Shown here in pieces: positions 1 to 12,179 of a stretch of 64,000 nucleotides of DNA. The position numbers were made by a program, and so were the translations under genes. The DNA lies in NCBI GenBank assembly GCA_949752795.1, contig OX457068.1, positions 58,717,582 through 58,781,581 on the forward strand. Reading direction: 5' to 3'. The stretch's first letter is position 1; every line of letters begins with the position of its first letter. The notes below the pieces were generated by a model. It was not told the DNA's origin. It made no database searches and saw only the letters and a program-made list of their open reading frames with translations. Origin of the DNA: Hyperoodon ampullatus. Taxonomy: Eukaryota > Chordata > Mammalia > Artiodactyla > Ziphiidae.

Positions 1-164
1 TTTCTTAGGGGAATCGGAACATAATAAAAATGAATTTTATATGTGTTGAACTCATAACACACAGAATACTGAAGTAGGGAAGTCCAGTAGATAGTGTGAG
101 TAATGAGTATGAAGATTAAGGTAGAGACTTCAATTGGAGGGATAGATTCAGGAGTCATTAATAT

Positions 165-1490
165 TTGGCTGGTGTCATATTTCAGCTATGTGCCAGACAC
201 TGTATATTACAATAAATTGCCTTGTCCTAGCTCTCACGGAACTTGCTTTTAGTCCAGTGAAGGAAGCAGACAAATAAAAATTTAGTTAGAATACAGAGTG
301 ACATGGTCAACATTGAAAGGATACTTAAGGTTCTCTGGAATCCAGAGGAAGAAATGACCTCTAACTTGAGTCTAGAAAGGGGAGTGAGAATTGGTTCAGT
401 GCTAAGTGGTAGAAGAGCAGCACAAGCAGAAGGCCCAGAATTAGTAAACACTTGGAGGTAAGAAAGAAAGCTCAGCACTTTAAAGAAGCTCCTTATGGAG
501 GGAGAATAAGAGGTAAAGTGTTAGTAAAATGACGTGAATTGAAGACGTAATCGGGAATCCATTGTGAAGAGTGGTGTTAGCCCTACAGAGGACTTTTACA
601 GTCATTAAGGGATCTTTATCAGGGAAGTGACTGATCAGATTTGGGTCCCAGAAAGATCTCTAAGGCTGTGTGAAAAATGGGCTAGAGGGAAAAAAGCAGA
701 ATTAAGAGACACTAGACAAGAGATTGTTGCAATAATCCAGGAAGGAAATGATGATGACTTGAAATAAACATTTTGAGAGTTATTTAGTGGGTACAGTCAG
801 TAGGATAGGTAAATGAATGAATGTGGAGAGCAAGAAAGAAGCATAATTCAAATCTGAAAATCTGATGACTTGAGCAACCAGAAAGAAGATGGTGGGGCCA
901 TCCCTAAGATAGTGATAAGAAATACTGGAAGAGGAACAGATCTGGGAGAAGAAAGAAGGATATAGTTTTGAACACATTGAGATTGAGATATCCATGAGAG
1001 TCATATGGTATCAACTGGGTACATGAGTCTGGAATGTAGTAGTGAGAGATAAGTTGAAGCAAAGAGTTGGGAATTATTACTAAGCTTTAGGTGGGTTTTA
1101 AAGCTGCAAAAGTAGATGAGATTTACTATGAAGAACATGCAAAGTGAGGAAAGAAGAGGTCCTCAGGCAAAAATCTGAAGAATGGCAATATTGTAGGTAT
1201 AAATAGAGAAAAGTAAACTTTTCTCTTTATTTAAAGTGAGAGTAGAGGAGTCATCTAAGTAGGAAGAAAGCGAGAAGGTTGTGGTGGACATTTGAGTCAT
1301 TCTAAGTTGGAATAATACTGGGTAGATGTGATAAAAGGAAATGGGATAAAAATTACAAAATTACAGTAAGATGGTTGAAGAATCAGAAAATGGAGAGTAG
1401 GGTGGACAGTCAAAGAAAGAAAGATAGGAGGAAATAAATAGAAAACTAATAGGGATAAATGCTCATAAACTCCCAATGAGGTCAAAACAA
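165..1490 (-). repeat. L2 LINE, antisense, degraded
   Basis: The plus strand reads as the reverse complement of the LINE-2 3' half. It includes a 'tgccagacactgtat' segment near 190, an 'attgcaataatccagg'-like segment near 725 and a 'gacttgagcaacca' segment near 868. These correspond to the end of the L2 reverse transcriptase frame and its 3' UTR. Short minus-strand frames here (for example 780-1004) are remnants of that coding region and are not genes. Divergence is high and the element is broken by indels. The part after about 1080 is assigned only by continuity. Confidence 0.6.
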
Positions 1491-1546
1491 AGTTTAGAGA
1501 AGTAACTGCCTAACTACTAAAAGTGTAAAAGTTGTTTTCAGGGTGT

Positions 1547-1582
1547 GAATTAATTAATTAATTTATTTATTTATTTATTTAT
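1547..1582. repeat. (TTAA)n/(TTTA)n microsatellite
   Basis: A run of TTAA units grades into TTTA units. Such runs often arise from the A-rich tails of retroelements, and a possible tail-containing element lies just downstream. Confidence 0.85.
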
Positions 1583-1639
1583 ACATGTAAAAATTATACA
1601 AATGATGTATAAATAGACTCTTGTTGCAAGTATTTCAGG

Positions 1640-1745
1640 GGAACAACTAAGTCATACACCTGAAACGAATACAATATTGTATTTCAACTATACTTCATTA
1701 AAATTTTTTTTAATTTTAAAAATTTAAAAATTAAGTTAAAAAAAG
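1640..1745 (+). repeat. Possible LINE/SINE 3' end with A-rich tail
   Basis: The stretch 'acaatattgtatttcaac' followed by 'tatacttcattaaaa' and an A/T-rich tail resembles a 3'-terminal motif seen on many artiodactyl and cetacean retroelement copies. I cannot name the subfamily. It could also be a chance AT-rich match. Confidence 0.35.
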
Positions 1746-1794
1746 AAATTCAGAGGATATAGAACTACAGAGAGTAAAATACTGAAGTGTCTCC

Positions 1795-2110
1795 TCATCT
1801 TCCCCATCATCAAGCTCTTTCTTTCCCAAAATAGCCACTCTTAGCAGTTTGGTGTTTATTCTTTTGGAAATTTTTCTATGCATTTACATATATGCATATA
1901 TACATACGTATTACATGGTTGCACATAACTTATTTTTTACAAAAATGCATCATAATACTCTGACTGACTTTTTTCAATTAACAATATGTCTTAGTGAACT
2001 TCCATAATACAATTATATCTACCTCATTTGTTTAAATAATTGCATGATATTTTGTATTCCACAATTACAATAATTTATTCAACAATTTTTATATTATTGG
2101 GCAATTGAGT
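1795..2110 (-). repeat. Ancient L1 3' UTR fragment, antisense
   Basis: The plus strand carries phrases typical of the reverse complement of old mammalian L1 (L1M) 3' regions: 'cagtttggtgtttattctt', 'tctatgcatttacatat', 'caattaacaatatgtctta' and a 'tgcatgatattttgtattcc' segment. It is strongly diverged and truncated. A related and longer copy begins near 30330. Confidence 0.55.
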
Positions 2111-2824
2111 TATTTGAGAATTAAATTTTAAATCAGATGTTTCAGAAGTGGAACAACACTGGGCAGTGACAAAGTCCAGGGTGAGAGCATAAGAGTGGAT
2201 AGCATAAATAGAGATGGGGAGACGGCGATAAAAATGCAGTGGAGAGTACTGTTTGTCTGATGACTTAAAACCAGGGGTACTGAGGCACCCAGGGTGAAGG
2301 CAGAATTTGGGATGGGCCAGAGGAGGGTGAGCTCTGAGTTGTATTGAAAATTATGTGATTTAGGTGGAAAGAGCCACAAGACTGGCATTAGCAAGTAGTT
2401 CTCAATGTTGGTGGTTCTGAGTCCCTTAGGATTTAATATGAGGTATGACATTTATTTAAATGGATTTGTTTCTTTGCTGTTCCTATTCCTTGCTGACTAG
2501 ACAGCTTTCCTTGGAGTCTCTCATCTATTTCTATGCAATTCCATTCGTTATTCATACAATCATTTATTTTCCTGTGTAGTGTTGCCTCCTGAGGTTTCCT
2601 TTTTCTGAATCAATAGAGTTGAGAACTAGTGTACATTTCACAAATATTGCTGGGAAGGGACATGGGGCATGAGTTAGAAAGATATTTCCCTTTCACTAAA
2701 GGATGTACCATAATAATTCATTTCTTTTATATGAGTCTTAAGGAAGGCAACTCTCAGATTAAACTTAGGACCATTAAAACACATACCTATGCATATTACA
2801 TCAGGCAGAGCTGTGTTCAGTTCA
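2111..2824. other. No recognisable feature
   Basis: I recognise no gene or repeat. A 107-codon minus-strand frame (2128-2451) has no family resemblance that I can see, and its composition looks like random translation of a purine-rich strand. Confidence 0.5.
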
Positions 2825-3380
2825 GATCAAATCATAAGCAGTTATTGAGCACCTATTGTGAGCCAGGCACTATGCTGGGCTGTCTAGGATAAAGGAAGAA
2901 ACATGAAATATAGTTTTGCTTTTAACGTATTTACAATTAATTGGGGAGAGCAGAAATAAGCATGCAGGAAATAGGATTAAAATATAATATTTCTCAATAA
3001 TTAAAGAAAAGGTGTTGTAAAGTATAACTTGATTAATGGAAAAGTGACTTATACAGACAAGAAATGCCATAGACTTTGAAAGAAAAGTGAGATATTTCAG
3101 GCTACAATAAAAAGGGAAGACTTTGAGGGAAAAAGTTCATTTGATCTTAGATCTTAAATGAATATTTTAAAGTGTATGCAGATTTGAATCTATGGACAAA
3201 ATTAAGAAGACAATACGTAAGATGACTGAGAATGATCTGAACATAGAGATTAGGTAGCAAAATGCATGGCATGTCTGTAGTAATAGACAAATGAATAGAA
3301 ACATTAGGGGTTAGAGCCAGATGATGGATGTTATAGAAGCTAAGCTTAAGGAATTTGGACTACTCCACAGGACAGGGGCA
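2825..3380 (-). repeat. L2 LINE 3' region, antisense
   Basis: It begins with the common L2 3'-end signature in reverse complement, 'ttattgagcacctattgtg' followed by 'agccaggcactatgctggg'. It then runs through diverged 3' UTR, including 'aggaatttggact' near 3350. Confidence 0.65.
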
Positions 3381-3569
3381 TATTTAGAACTCTGATATAT
3401 GGAGACATGTTGAGTAATGATAAATAAAGAGAAAAGCAAGGAAGAAAGGAGACCATGAGAATGATGAGAATGCAGCAGAGCCCAAGTTAGTAGGTCTGAA
3501 CATATGCAGTACAGTAGGAATAAGATAGAGGAACTTTGGGAAGAAGAGAATTGGCTGAGTCACAGGTGC

Positions 3570-3945
3570 CAGGGCTCTTCCCCACATATGTTTATCTCAG
3601 GGCCATTGCACCAGTTGAGCCCTCCACCTGTTTTGCTCTTCTCCCATAATACTGCAGAGTTGGCTGCTTGTTTTCTTTCATGCTCTCAGAAAGCTCTTTC
3701 TATAAGTGCTCCAGGAGCTTTCTCTTACATTATATTACCTTATTCTCATTGTAAAACCTTTCATTATTCCAAAGTATCTTACTCATTATTCATTCACTCA
3801 TTTATTTGCTTGCTTATAATCTGACTCACTTGATAAAATGTAAGCTCTTCAAGCAGAGGCCTTGGCTACAATGATTCATGGCTATAATCTACAGAACCCA
3901 GATGCTGAATGTAGTAGATGTTCAATAAATGCTTGTTGATAAAAC
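3570..3945 (+). repeat. L2 LINE 3' end, sense
   Basis: A sense-strand L2 end. It contains 'gggccattgcacc' near 3600, 'aaatgtaagctcttcaag' near 3836 and the terminal 'agatgttcaataaatgct' near 3916. It lies opposite in orientation to the L2 fragment immediately upstream, so the two are separate insertions. Confidence 0.75.
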
Positions 3946-6814
3946 AATGGCAGACAGAGAAAGAATGCAATGGTGTAAACTTAACTTCTGAAGTCTGTTG
4001 CCCACATTATTATAATGTATAAAGCATGATAATGAGTTTATGCTTTAAGGATTGCAAATTGAGGTTTTGGTGCCAGTGACTATTAGAAATGTTACCCCCA
4101 GGAAATTAAATGTTATGTCAGAGAACAGTTATAAGAATCTTTGTCCCCTTATCCTGAGAGTCTGTAAGACTAATTAGAAATTCCTTCCACTCCATTGAAA
4201 GTGTTTCCTACATGTTCTAATATACCAGTAATATCTCCAAGGCCCCATTCCTTCCAATGCCTACAATCTATGATTTTAATTTACTACATTCATAATCCAA
4301 ATCAATATTCTTTTCATATAAGTGCCCAGCTAGGGTAGTCACACACTTATTCAACTGCAACTTCCAATATCTAAAAGATTTTTTGAATGTTACCATAAGG
4401 ACCAATATTCATAGCTTGTTTCAAGAACCACATAGTTAAATACACCTCATAACTTTTACACTTTGGTTTTTGTTTAAAGTTTTATGATTAGGAACCACTA
4501 ATTTTTAAAAATGATCTTTGAGATGCTTGCTAAGGTTGAAGCATATTTTCCCTATGTAATCAATTTTTTTACAGTGAAAAGTCAGAAGAATAAACTGAAC
4601 TTCATGTTAAACTACTCATTTGTGGTTAAGTATTGACTAACTCAAAATAAAAGTCTGAAATTTATTTATATCCCTTGTGCAGGGTAAAAATAATATTTTA
4701 AATAGAAGGCATCTGAAGCATTTCAGCAGACATGTGTTTCAGTCTGATGAACAGCCTCTAACAGACCCATATATGGAAGGATTATAGTTAAAGGACATCC
4801 ATACCCCTCAAGGGGAAGTGAAGAGCATAGGTTATCCTGTCTCTGCAACAGTTGGAATAGATTCCTTACATGAAGGTGGGAGAGAGAGAGCAGCAAATGA
4901 GTTGAGGTGACTATTAGTGATAAAAATTGCCACTTTATCTAAGTAGTACTCATTTATGCTTAGATAGAAAAGCCAGAAACCTAATTATGATTGCAAAAAG
5001 GATATGGTTTCCTGCTCCAAAAAGATTTTGTTTTTATTCATTCACTGCTTTCAGAAATATTTTTAGCAGCAGTCTAAGCATGTCATGATGATGTTAAAAG
5101 AAGGCTTAACAGTCCTATTAAAGTGTAACTGTGACTTAACTCCACACAAAGCTGAATATGATTGGTCTGAGAATCTCCCCTGGGAGCATTATTTGAGGAG
5201 TATGAGGGGAGGAGGAAGGAAGATGTAGTCCAGTGAGAAGAGAATGTGGATAAAGCAAACCTGGGGCTTCCAAAAAGAGCTGTGCTCAACTGCACAATTT
5301 TACTCCTACACCTTGCTCAAAAGTCACTTTCTTCTGAAAAGAAACTCTGGAAGCCAAGAAAAATGAGTATAGCAGTGGTTCCAGTCTCTACAAAGTCCTA
5401 CAGTCCAGCTTTGAGAAAATTCTCTTGATCTGGAAACAAGTTAGATAAAAATTCCATGGGGTAAAGCTATTGTGACTTCATTATTGGCTTTTTCTCCTAC
5501 AGGGACCAGCCACTAAAATGTACAATAGCACAATCAGCCCATCTATTGTGGGCCACATCAAGACATGTCTCAGTGGACTTCGCATAAGTATCATTACTAT
5601 CAGGGGAGGAATTGGTGTCCTTTAGAAATCAAGGACTCCTCAGCCTATCAAACATAGACATAAAGAGAGATGCAAGGCAAAAGAAGTTTATCACTTGACA
5701 CTATCTTCTGAGGTATTTATAAATAACTGACGTCTTCTCTGCATGACAAGACTAGGATTTTTCTATTTTACATAACATCAAAGGGATTTGACTCTAATAT
5801 TCCCTGCGGAGCTCTGGCTTGGTGTCTCTGGATGGTGTTGATAACATTTTGGAGACTTATTCAAGGAATATCCCTCAGCCCGTTCCTTCAGAGAAGGCAT
5901 GATCCTCATCCTATTCTATTGATATTACAAGGGAAATACTATCCAATCCAGTGAACTATTCATAAATGACACTGATTAAATGCTAGTTGATAATGATGAT
6001 GTTAGACTTACTTTATTCAAAAAGGAAATATACATATATATTTCAAATTATATTCAACCTTGAGCAAGGGTCTTCCTTGAAAATGAAGGTGTCACATTTT
6101 TCTCCATACTCTGTAAAAGAATGCATTTATTTGAGAATAAGATTATATCACCAATGTTTGTATTTAGTTTTAATCAGCAATCAATTCTGATCTGCAAAAT
6201 GAAATGCTTCAGTAAAAGAAATGGAAAATTTTAATAGTCTGTCAGTCTTGGTGCAAAATATTTTTTTTCAAACTGCATGGATTAGAGAAGTATGCTGAAA
6301 CATAAATTTTTAACTTCTTATCCAAGCCATATATCTCTTTTCAATCTCTAGGATTCTTGAACTTTAGCATGTGCTGGACTTACTCTTGAATGCTCACAAT
6401 CACTGTCGTTCTCCTCCAAGCTCCCCAAGCCACAAATGAGATGGACAGTTGTCATGTGTGACTGGGAAATTTCCTTTTACTGGCTGCAGTTGTGCAGGTT
6501 AGAAATAACTCTTTTCAAAGTAGTCTGGAAATAATTCTAAAACTTGGGCAGAGAGAGGGGAACATGAGGTTGCATAGTGGGGTGTCTGGGCATAATGGAT
6601 AAAGGAAAGGTGGCACACAGATGCATTTTATCCTAGGAAAATAAAGTAAAGCAAATTTAGTAAAAATAAGTTCAATATTTGTTCAAGTGTATCTAAAAAT
6701 AAATGGGAAGAAAGAGAAAATTTTATGCCTTGTAGTTAAAGAGCATATGATTAGGACTCTAATTTTCATTTTCTTCCAATTAGCCTGCATAATGGGCCGA
6801 GCAATCAGCAATTC
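3946..6814. other. About 2.9 kb without recognisable genes or repeats
   Basis: AT-rich sequence. The only open frames are short (60-70 codons) and overlap on opposite strands near 5083-5428 and 5987-6190. None has recognisable motifs, and I see no clear repeat signature. Very old repeats may be present but unrecognisable. Confidence 0.5.
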
Positions 6815-6882
6815 ATTCATTCATTGGGCAACTATTCATTGAGCATTAAGTATGTGTCAGACCCTGTGGCAAGATATGTTAT
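6815..6882 (-). repeat. L2 fragment, left part, interrupted by SINE
   Basis: 'attcattcattgggcaac' followed by 'tattcattgagcattaag' and 'tatgtgtcagaccctgtggc' is the reverse complement of the L2 3' end. The copy resumes at 7106 after a SINE, so the SINE inserted into an existing L2. Confidence 0.65.
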
Positions 6883-7105
6883 TTTTTTATTTTTATTTAT
6901 CTTTTATTTTTTTGCGGTACACGGGCCTCTCACTGCTGTGGCCTCTCCCGTTGCGGAGCACAGGCTCCGGACACACAGGCTCAGCGGCCATGGCTCAAGG
7001 GCCCAGCCGCTCTGTGGCATGTGGGATCTTCCCGGACCGGGCCACGAACCCGCGTCCCCTGCATCGGCAGGCGGACTCTCAACCACTGCGCCACCCGGGA
7101 AGCCC
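6883..7105 (-). mobile_element. CHR-type tRNA-derived SINE, antisense, with exact TSD
   Basis: On the minus strand this element starts GGGCTTCCCGGGTGGCGCAG, carries a tRNA-like B box around GGGTTCG and the diagnostic GGCCGCTGAGCC block, and ends in an A-rich tail (T-rich at 6883-6905 on the plus strand). The 12-bp duplication AAGATATGTTAT at 6871-6882 and 7106-7117 is exact, which points to a fairly recent L1-mediated insertion. CHR SINEs are known from cetaceans, hippos and ruminants, and this short form is typical of whales and dolphins. Four overlapping open frames of 67-121 codons here are SINE translations. Confidence 0.95.
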
Positions 7106-7460
7106 AAGATATGTTATTCAAGGCAGAATCAAATTGTGTCCTTATCTGCAAGGAGCCCCTAGCTTGAAGAAAAAAAGGTGCACAGAAGAGATGATAACTG
7201 AAGTGAAGGTTGAGTAGGAGTTTATCGAGCAAGGTGGGAAGGCTATTCCAGAGCATGACAGATGCATAGACATTGGCGCTATGTAACAGGAGTGTTTGAA
7301 GAGGCTGTGGAAATCTGGTGTGATTCTAGTAGGTACCCTTTTAGGGTCAGTGATGCATTTTGAGGTTCAAAAGGTAGGCAGACACCAAGTCAGGGAGACT
7401 ATTCTTGTAAAGCATAAGGATTTGAGCATGATACAGTTATCAAGAGTATCAAGTGAGACA
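7106..7460 (-). repeat. L2 fragment, right part
   Basis: Continuation of the L2 copy that begins at 6815. It includes 'caaggagcccctagcttg' and 'ggctattccagagcatgac', matching the reverse complement of the L2 3' UTR. It grades into unrecognised sequence toward 7560. Confidence 0.6.
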
Positions 7461-7582
7461 ACTCTTCCTAAAATCACATTTTTTGCAGACTCACACATGA
7501 TACAATAGCTACTAAATGAGAAAATATATAATGATACAAAGCAATGATTTATTCAACACTGCACTTTAGGAATTTGTCTTTT

Positions 7583-8415
7583 CTTTTTCTTTTTTTTTTA
7601 AAACATCTTTACTGGAGTATAATTGGTTTACAATGATGTGTTACTTTCTGCTTTATAACAAAGTGAATCAAGTATACATATACATATGTTCTCATGTCTC
7701 TTCCCTCTTGCGTCTCCCTCCCTCCCACCTTCCCTATCCCACCTCTCTAGGTGGTCACAAAGCACAGAGCTGATCTCCCTGTGCTATGTGGCTGCTTCCC
7801 ACTAGCTATATATTTTACATTTGGTAGTGCATATATGTCCATGCCAGTCTCTCACTTTGTCACAGCTTACCTTTCCCCCTCCCCATATCCTCAAGGTCAT
7901 TCTCTAGTAGGTCTGTGTCTTTATTCCCATCTTGCCCCTGGGTTCTTCATGACCTTTTTTTTTTTCTTAGATTCCATATATATGTGTTAGCATATGGTAT
8001 TTGTTTTTCTCTTTCTGACTTACTTCACTCTGTATGACAGACTCTAGGTCCATCTACTTCACTACAAATAACTCAATTTCATTTTATTTTATGGCTGAGT
8101 AATATTCCATTGCGTATATGTACCACATCTTCTTTATCCATTCATCTGTTGATGGACACTTAGGTTGCTTCCATGTCCTGGCTATTGTAAATAGAGATGC
8201 AATGAACATTTTGGTACATGACTCTTTTTGAATTATGGTTTTCTCAGGGTATATGCTCAGTAGTGGGATTGCTGGGTCATATGGTAGTTCTATTTGTAGT
8301 TTTTTAAGGAACCTCCATACTGTTCTCCATAGTGGCTGTACCAATTTACATTCCCACCAACAGTGCAAGAGGGCTTCCTTTTCTCCACACTCTCAAGAAT
8401 TTATTGTTTGTAGAT
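7583..8415 (-). mobile_element. L1 3' end, 5'-truncated, antisense, with exact TSD
   Basis: The plus strand begins with a T-rich tail and the L1 3' UTR, then reads back into the C-terminal end of ORF2. The minus-strand frame 8084-8368 encodes residues such as MHCWWECK, the [10 protein letters not shown] region, CPSTDEWIKKMWYIY and MEYYSAIK, which is the standard L1 ORF2 C-terminus. The 15-bp duplication AGGAATTTGTCTTTT at 7568-7582 and 8416-8430 is exact. Only about 830 bp were copied, so the element was dead on arrival. It closely resembles the 3' part of the L1 at 48.7 kb. Confidence 0.95.
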
Positions 8416-8430
8416 AGGAATTTGTCTTTT

Positions 8431-8830
8431 ATTAATCGCAACCAGAATATTTACTGAACACTTACATTGTGCCATTCACTATGCTGGTAAAGGGAGATGC
8501 ACAGATTAGAAGAGACAACTGCTGTTCTTAAGTTGCTTAGTGTCCAGTGAGGGAACCAATAGTTAGCAAACCAGAGCAACACATTGTGGTAATTCATATA
8601 ATGGAGGCCCCTATAAATGTAAGAGGAATTAAACAGATGAGAGGATCCTAAGTTTTCTTGGAGGTGTCAGGGAAAGCATCACTGAATAAGTCTTAATTTA
8701 CCTTTTGAAAAAGGAGTAGAAAGTTTCCAGAAAGAAGCACTGCTGTGAAGAAAGGTAGAGGGCATTCCAGGAGGAGGAAATAGCTTGTACAAAGGTATAA
8801 AAGTAGAAAAAAGCAAAAATTAACTTACTG
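8431..8830 (-). repeat. L2 LINE 3' region, antisense
   Basis: 'ttactgaacacttacattg' followed by 'tgccattcactatgctgg' opens a reverse-complement L2 3' end. 'agggcattccaggaggagg' and 'aatagcttgtacaaagg' near 8760 match the characteristic L2 3' UTR order. Confidence 0.65.
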
Positions 8831-9289
8831 AGACAGAGGTCAAAGGACTAAGAAATTATGATTGAGAAGTTCTCCTTTTCATCTAATTCAGAAAAGTAGT
8901 GAATTCTCCAATTGTGTAAGGGGTGGCAAGATGCTTGACCATCTAGTTTGGTGTTAAGACTCCTGAGCATAAAAAGCTTTTAGTTAGAATGCCCAGTTAT
9001 TACTGAAATCTACAGCAATTCTCTGCTTGGTTGAAACATCACAGTTAAAACAATAGAGGACGCAGCTTTGTAGAATTAAACAATATCATAAAAATGGGAA
9101 TGAAACAGAAATTATATATGCTACTAATTTGAAAATACAGATCAGAGAGAAAATATCAAAATGTTAATATCTGCATTTTAAAAGTGTTATTTATCACTGC
9201 TTTGCAACCTACTATTATTGGACTATTACCTTGATTACTAAACTTTTCAATTACATGTTGTATTAAGCTTTATAATGCCATTAATTAGT
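8831..9289. other. No recognisable feature
   Basis: AT-rich sequence with no open frame or repeat signature that I can support. Confidence 0.5.
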
Positions 9290-9400
9290 TCACTCACATA
9301 AAACCCAGTGAAGAAGCAGAGGGATTTTATTACCTACTGTTTCACAGATGAGAAAACAAAGGCAACAAGGTTAAGTGGCTTCCTGAATTCCTCCTTTTGG
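9290..9400 (-). repeat. MIR SINE fragment, antisense
   Basis: 'ttcacagatgagaaaacaaa' followed by 'ggcaacaaggttaagtggct' is the reverse complement of the MIR core and 3' region. Confidence 0.55.
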
Positions 9401-11024
9401 GTCTGGGATCAGCAGGATGGGAGTCGGGCCTCCTGATTGCCAGCCTGACTCAGCTCCCTCAGTTCTGCTCCCAGCCCCACTCTTTCCACCAATTGGGAAT
9501 GGGTGTCCCTGGTGTTCTTGAAAGTTAATGATATTCAGGGCTACAAGAAGTATCTGTCACAGCCTATGTTTGTTTACTTGTGGCAGCTAACAGCGGCCAT
9601 CTGCTCTGGAGATGATGGTATTAGTCTCTCCTTCTTTGGAAATGTTGACCTCTAGGAAGTAAAGCATTTTCAAAGGCCCAGGTTCTTAGGGAAGGAGAGT
9701 AGAGAAATGAACTGGACCTTGGGTCCTCTGGAGAGGTGGGGGAGCCTGCATGTCACACACGAAAGGAAAGAAGCAAACTGAGTTGTTTATTCTCTGTTCT
9801 TGTTGCCTCTCCTTTTTCTCTATCCTCGCTTTTCAAACCATGCTTCCCTTTACCAGTCAGAGTTCCCATCAGACTATTAAAGAGGCTGCTGAAGAGTCAA
9901 TGTGGTCTCCTGGACATTGGTTTTCTACTCAAATGACCAAGAATGGCAGTTTGGAGGACAAGGCTATCTCCACAAGTGTTGTGCATCAAGGGGCTGACTG
10001 TGACATGAAAATGGCACTGAGGAGCCATGAGAGAGGAAAACCACAGGACCAGACAAGGGACAGGATATGAGAAAAGAGTTGCATGGTGACAAGGAATGTC
10101 ACTAGTGACTGTTTATGGGAATGTTCTGCTCCTTCTGAGATGACGTATTGTTACTTGAGCTCTGTCCAGTATTCTCATGCCTGCAAGGAGACCCAGCCAG
10201 CCTAGAAATGCAAGGAAATACTTTAATGTATGTGTACACATACACAAACTCAAAGGCATTATTATTATTTAATTTCAGCATATGGACCATCTGTCAAGTT
10301 CACTTTGTCTAGTACCTGGCTTAGAATGTTCAGTAATTTTTTTAAAAAATTTGTGAAATTCAGTAGAGTTATTTTCAGCCCAGTTCAAGTTCAGATGATT
10401 GACTTACCTGACTAACTACACTCCTTAGAGAGTTTTTCCTTCAGATAAAACATTTTTAGCAAAGTGACTGAAAGTTGTCCTTCAAAATCTAAAGAACCTG
10501 TGTAAGTGAAGCAAGCTGGTAATAAATTGCCTTAATAGATGTGAGGCATTATAGATTTTATCTTGGGGATTTGAAAGTTGTCATAAAAATGGCACTTACT
10601 TTCTAATTTCTTGGGGGTTGTTTGTAAGAGTCTTGTAAGTGTTCCCTTGGGAATTAACCTATTCACATTCAGGCTTAGTACAGGAATGTGGTTAGCTGAT
10701 TACTCTTAGAAATGTAAATGGATTCAAGACTTACACATTTTTATGGTACTAGGAAAGCAGCACCCCTTTTCTATCACCCCCCAGCATAGAAAGCAAACAG
10801 AGATGGTATTTGATTGTTATTCTGTGTGTATACTTTGAGTAGGCAGCAAGGCCCATTTATTGTGAAAAAAAATGCCTCTTGGGGTCATTAATTCCATTCC
10901 TTTAGGTTAATGTCTTACTGCTGAGGAGAATGCAATCATGAAGTAGTTACTAGGCTGTCACATAAAATGGTATCATTCACTGTATGAACCAAGGAGAGAC
11001 AATAAGCCTACCTTTGAAGGAGTG
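9401..11024. other. About 1.6 kb without recognisable features
   Basis: This includes a slightly GC-richer patch at 9400-9490. Two overlapping plus-strand frames (9736-9936 and 9750-10070, up to 106 codons) share sequence in different phases and show no motif or signal that would mark either as coding. Confidence 0.5.
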
Positions 11025-11240
11025 GTGGAAATGCTTAATGGAATGAGCTTGGGCTTTGAGGTCTTATAGAGTGCTGTGCAACTTTGGGCTAGTTGCTGAG
11101 GTTTTCAGAGTCCAGTTTTCACATTTGAAATATAAGGAAGACATTTACTACTTTGGGGAGTAATGATAAGGATTAAAATTGCTCATGCATGGGTGGTATA
11201 ATGTCGGACACAGATTTTGAACCAATAAATCCTCTCTCAA
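11025..11240 (+). repeat. MIR SINE, sense
   Basis: 'gagcttgggctttgaggtct', 'gtgcaactttgggctagttg' and 'ttttcacatttgaaatataa' with 'ggattaaaattgctcatgc' follow the order of the MIR consensus (tRNA-derived head, core, 3' end). Confidence 0.6.
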
Positions 11241-11269
11241 ATCCCAAAAGGTATTAATTATTAACCCCT

Positions 11270-11740
11270 GTTAAGAAAAACCAATGACACTAGTTAAAGA
11301 CTATTGCAATAAGTACAGGGACCACTGTGATGGATTTTTGCAGTGGGGGAAGGAGAGCAGGCTCAACTCAAAATTCAACATAGGCAAGTGGTCATTTATA
11401 GACGAGGAACAGGGTGGGGGACCAGGGCACAGAAAATGGCTAAAAGGAAACATCAAGGGTAAGGAAGAATTCTGGTTAAACTGACCTGACAGGATTCCCA
11501 TTGAAGGGAGGCCAGGTTGATCAGCCATCACCTGTGGAGTGGTGGAGGATGAGGAACCTGATCACATCTGGAGAGTAGGGGTTCTGGTTAAAGTGATTTA
11601 GCAGGATTATTGCTAAATTAGACCATACAGAGATGAAAACGGATGTCCCAAAATCAGGCCCAGTTGGAAAAGAGTTTGGAGTTTGGAAGATCCTGAGTAA
11701 AGCTTGATCTATGAGAATCTTTTTCACTATGGAGGTTACA
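11270..11740 (+). repeat. Unclassified dispersed repeat, copy A
   Basis: Two internal blocks, 'ctggttaaactgacctgaca' near 11472 and 'ctggttaaagtgatttagca' near 11583 followed by 'ggattattgctaaatta', resemble 'tggctaaaccgactcagtgg' near 55388, which is followed by 'gattcttgctaaaactgg'. The shared phrase suggests one interspersed family, perhaps an LTR or LTR-internal relic, that I cannot name. The orientation given is arbitrary. Confidence 0.4.
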
Positions 11741-12146
11741 TTTGTTTATGATTGTCAAGGCAATGGCAGCCTCTGATAAAGGAGGATAGAGGTAAAGACA
11801 GACCCAGAGCTAAGGGAATTGCACTGAGAGGCAGGCCTGTGAGGCAAGGCTTGGACTTCCAGGTGGCCTGTTTGTGGCAGGTGTGGGTACAGCACAAGAG
11901 AAAGGAACCTCTACTTCCTTGCATTTTTGCCTAGACCAAGTCAAGGAGCTTAGAGACCCCCTGCCCCTGGAACTGCTACAAAGTTGCTTAGAATTTTGGG
12001 ACTCTAGCTGGATTATAATTTAAAAGTGGTGGCCTCACTTGGACCACTTACTAGAGGAAATTAATCTTTTGACTGAGAGTTCCATTTCCCAAATTTAAAA
12101 TAAAAGCAGAGTGGGACTTTTTTAAAGGTTTCCAGGAAAATATAAT
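11741..12146. other. No recognisable feature
   Basis: Short frames on both strands near 11736-11934 overlap each other. No homology is recognisable. Confidence 0.45.
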
Positions 12147-12179
12147 TGTTGTTGCTGTTGTTGTTGTTGTTGTTGTTTT
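12147..12179. repeat. (TTG)n microsatellite
   Basis: About ten TTG units with one GCTG interruption, ending in TTTTA. This may be the remnant of a retroelement tail. Confidence 0.9.

Noticed and set aside
6883..7105. Possible tRNA gene from the B-box-like GGGTTCG
   Set aside because: It is the tRNA-derived head of a SINE. The full cloverleaf and a terminator in tRNA position are not apparent.
6824..7256. Cluster of four overlapping open frames up to 121 codons on both strands
   Set aside because: They coincide with a CHR SINE. The GC-rich SINE body lacks stops in several phases, and the same peptides recur at 22202-22580, 47156-47516, 52412-52751 and 57305-57653.
9736..10070. 106-codon plus-strand frame
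   Set aside because: An overlapping frame of similar length exists in another phase, and no motif or homology is recognised.
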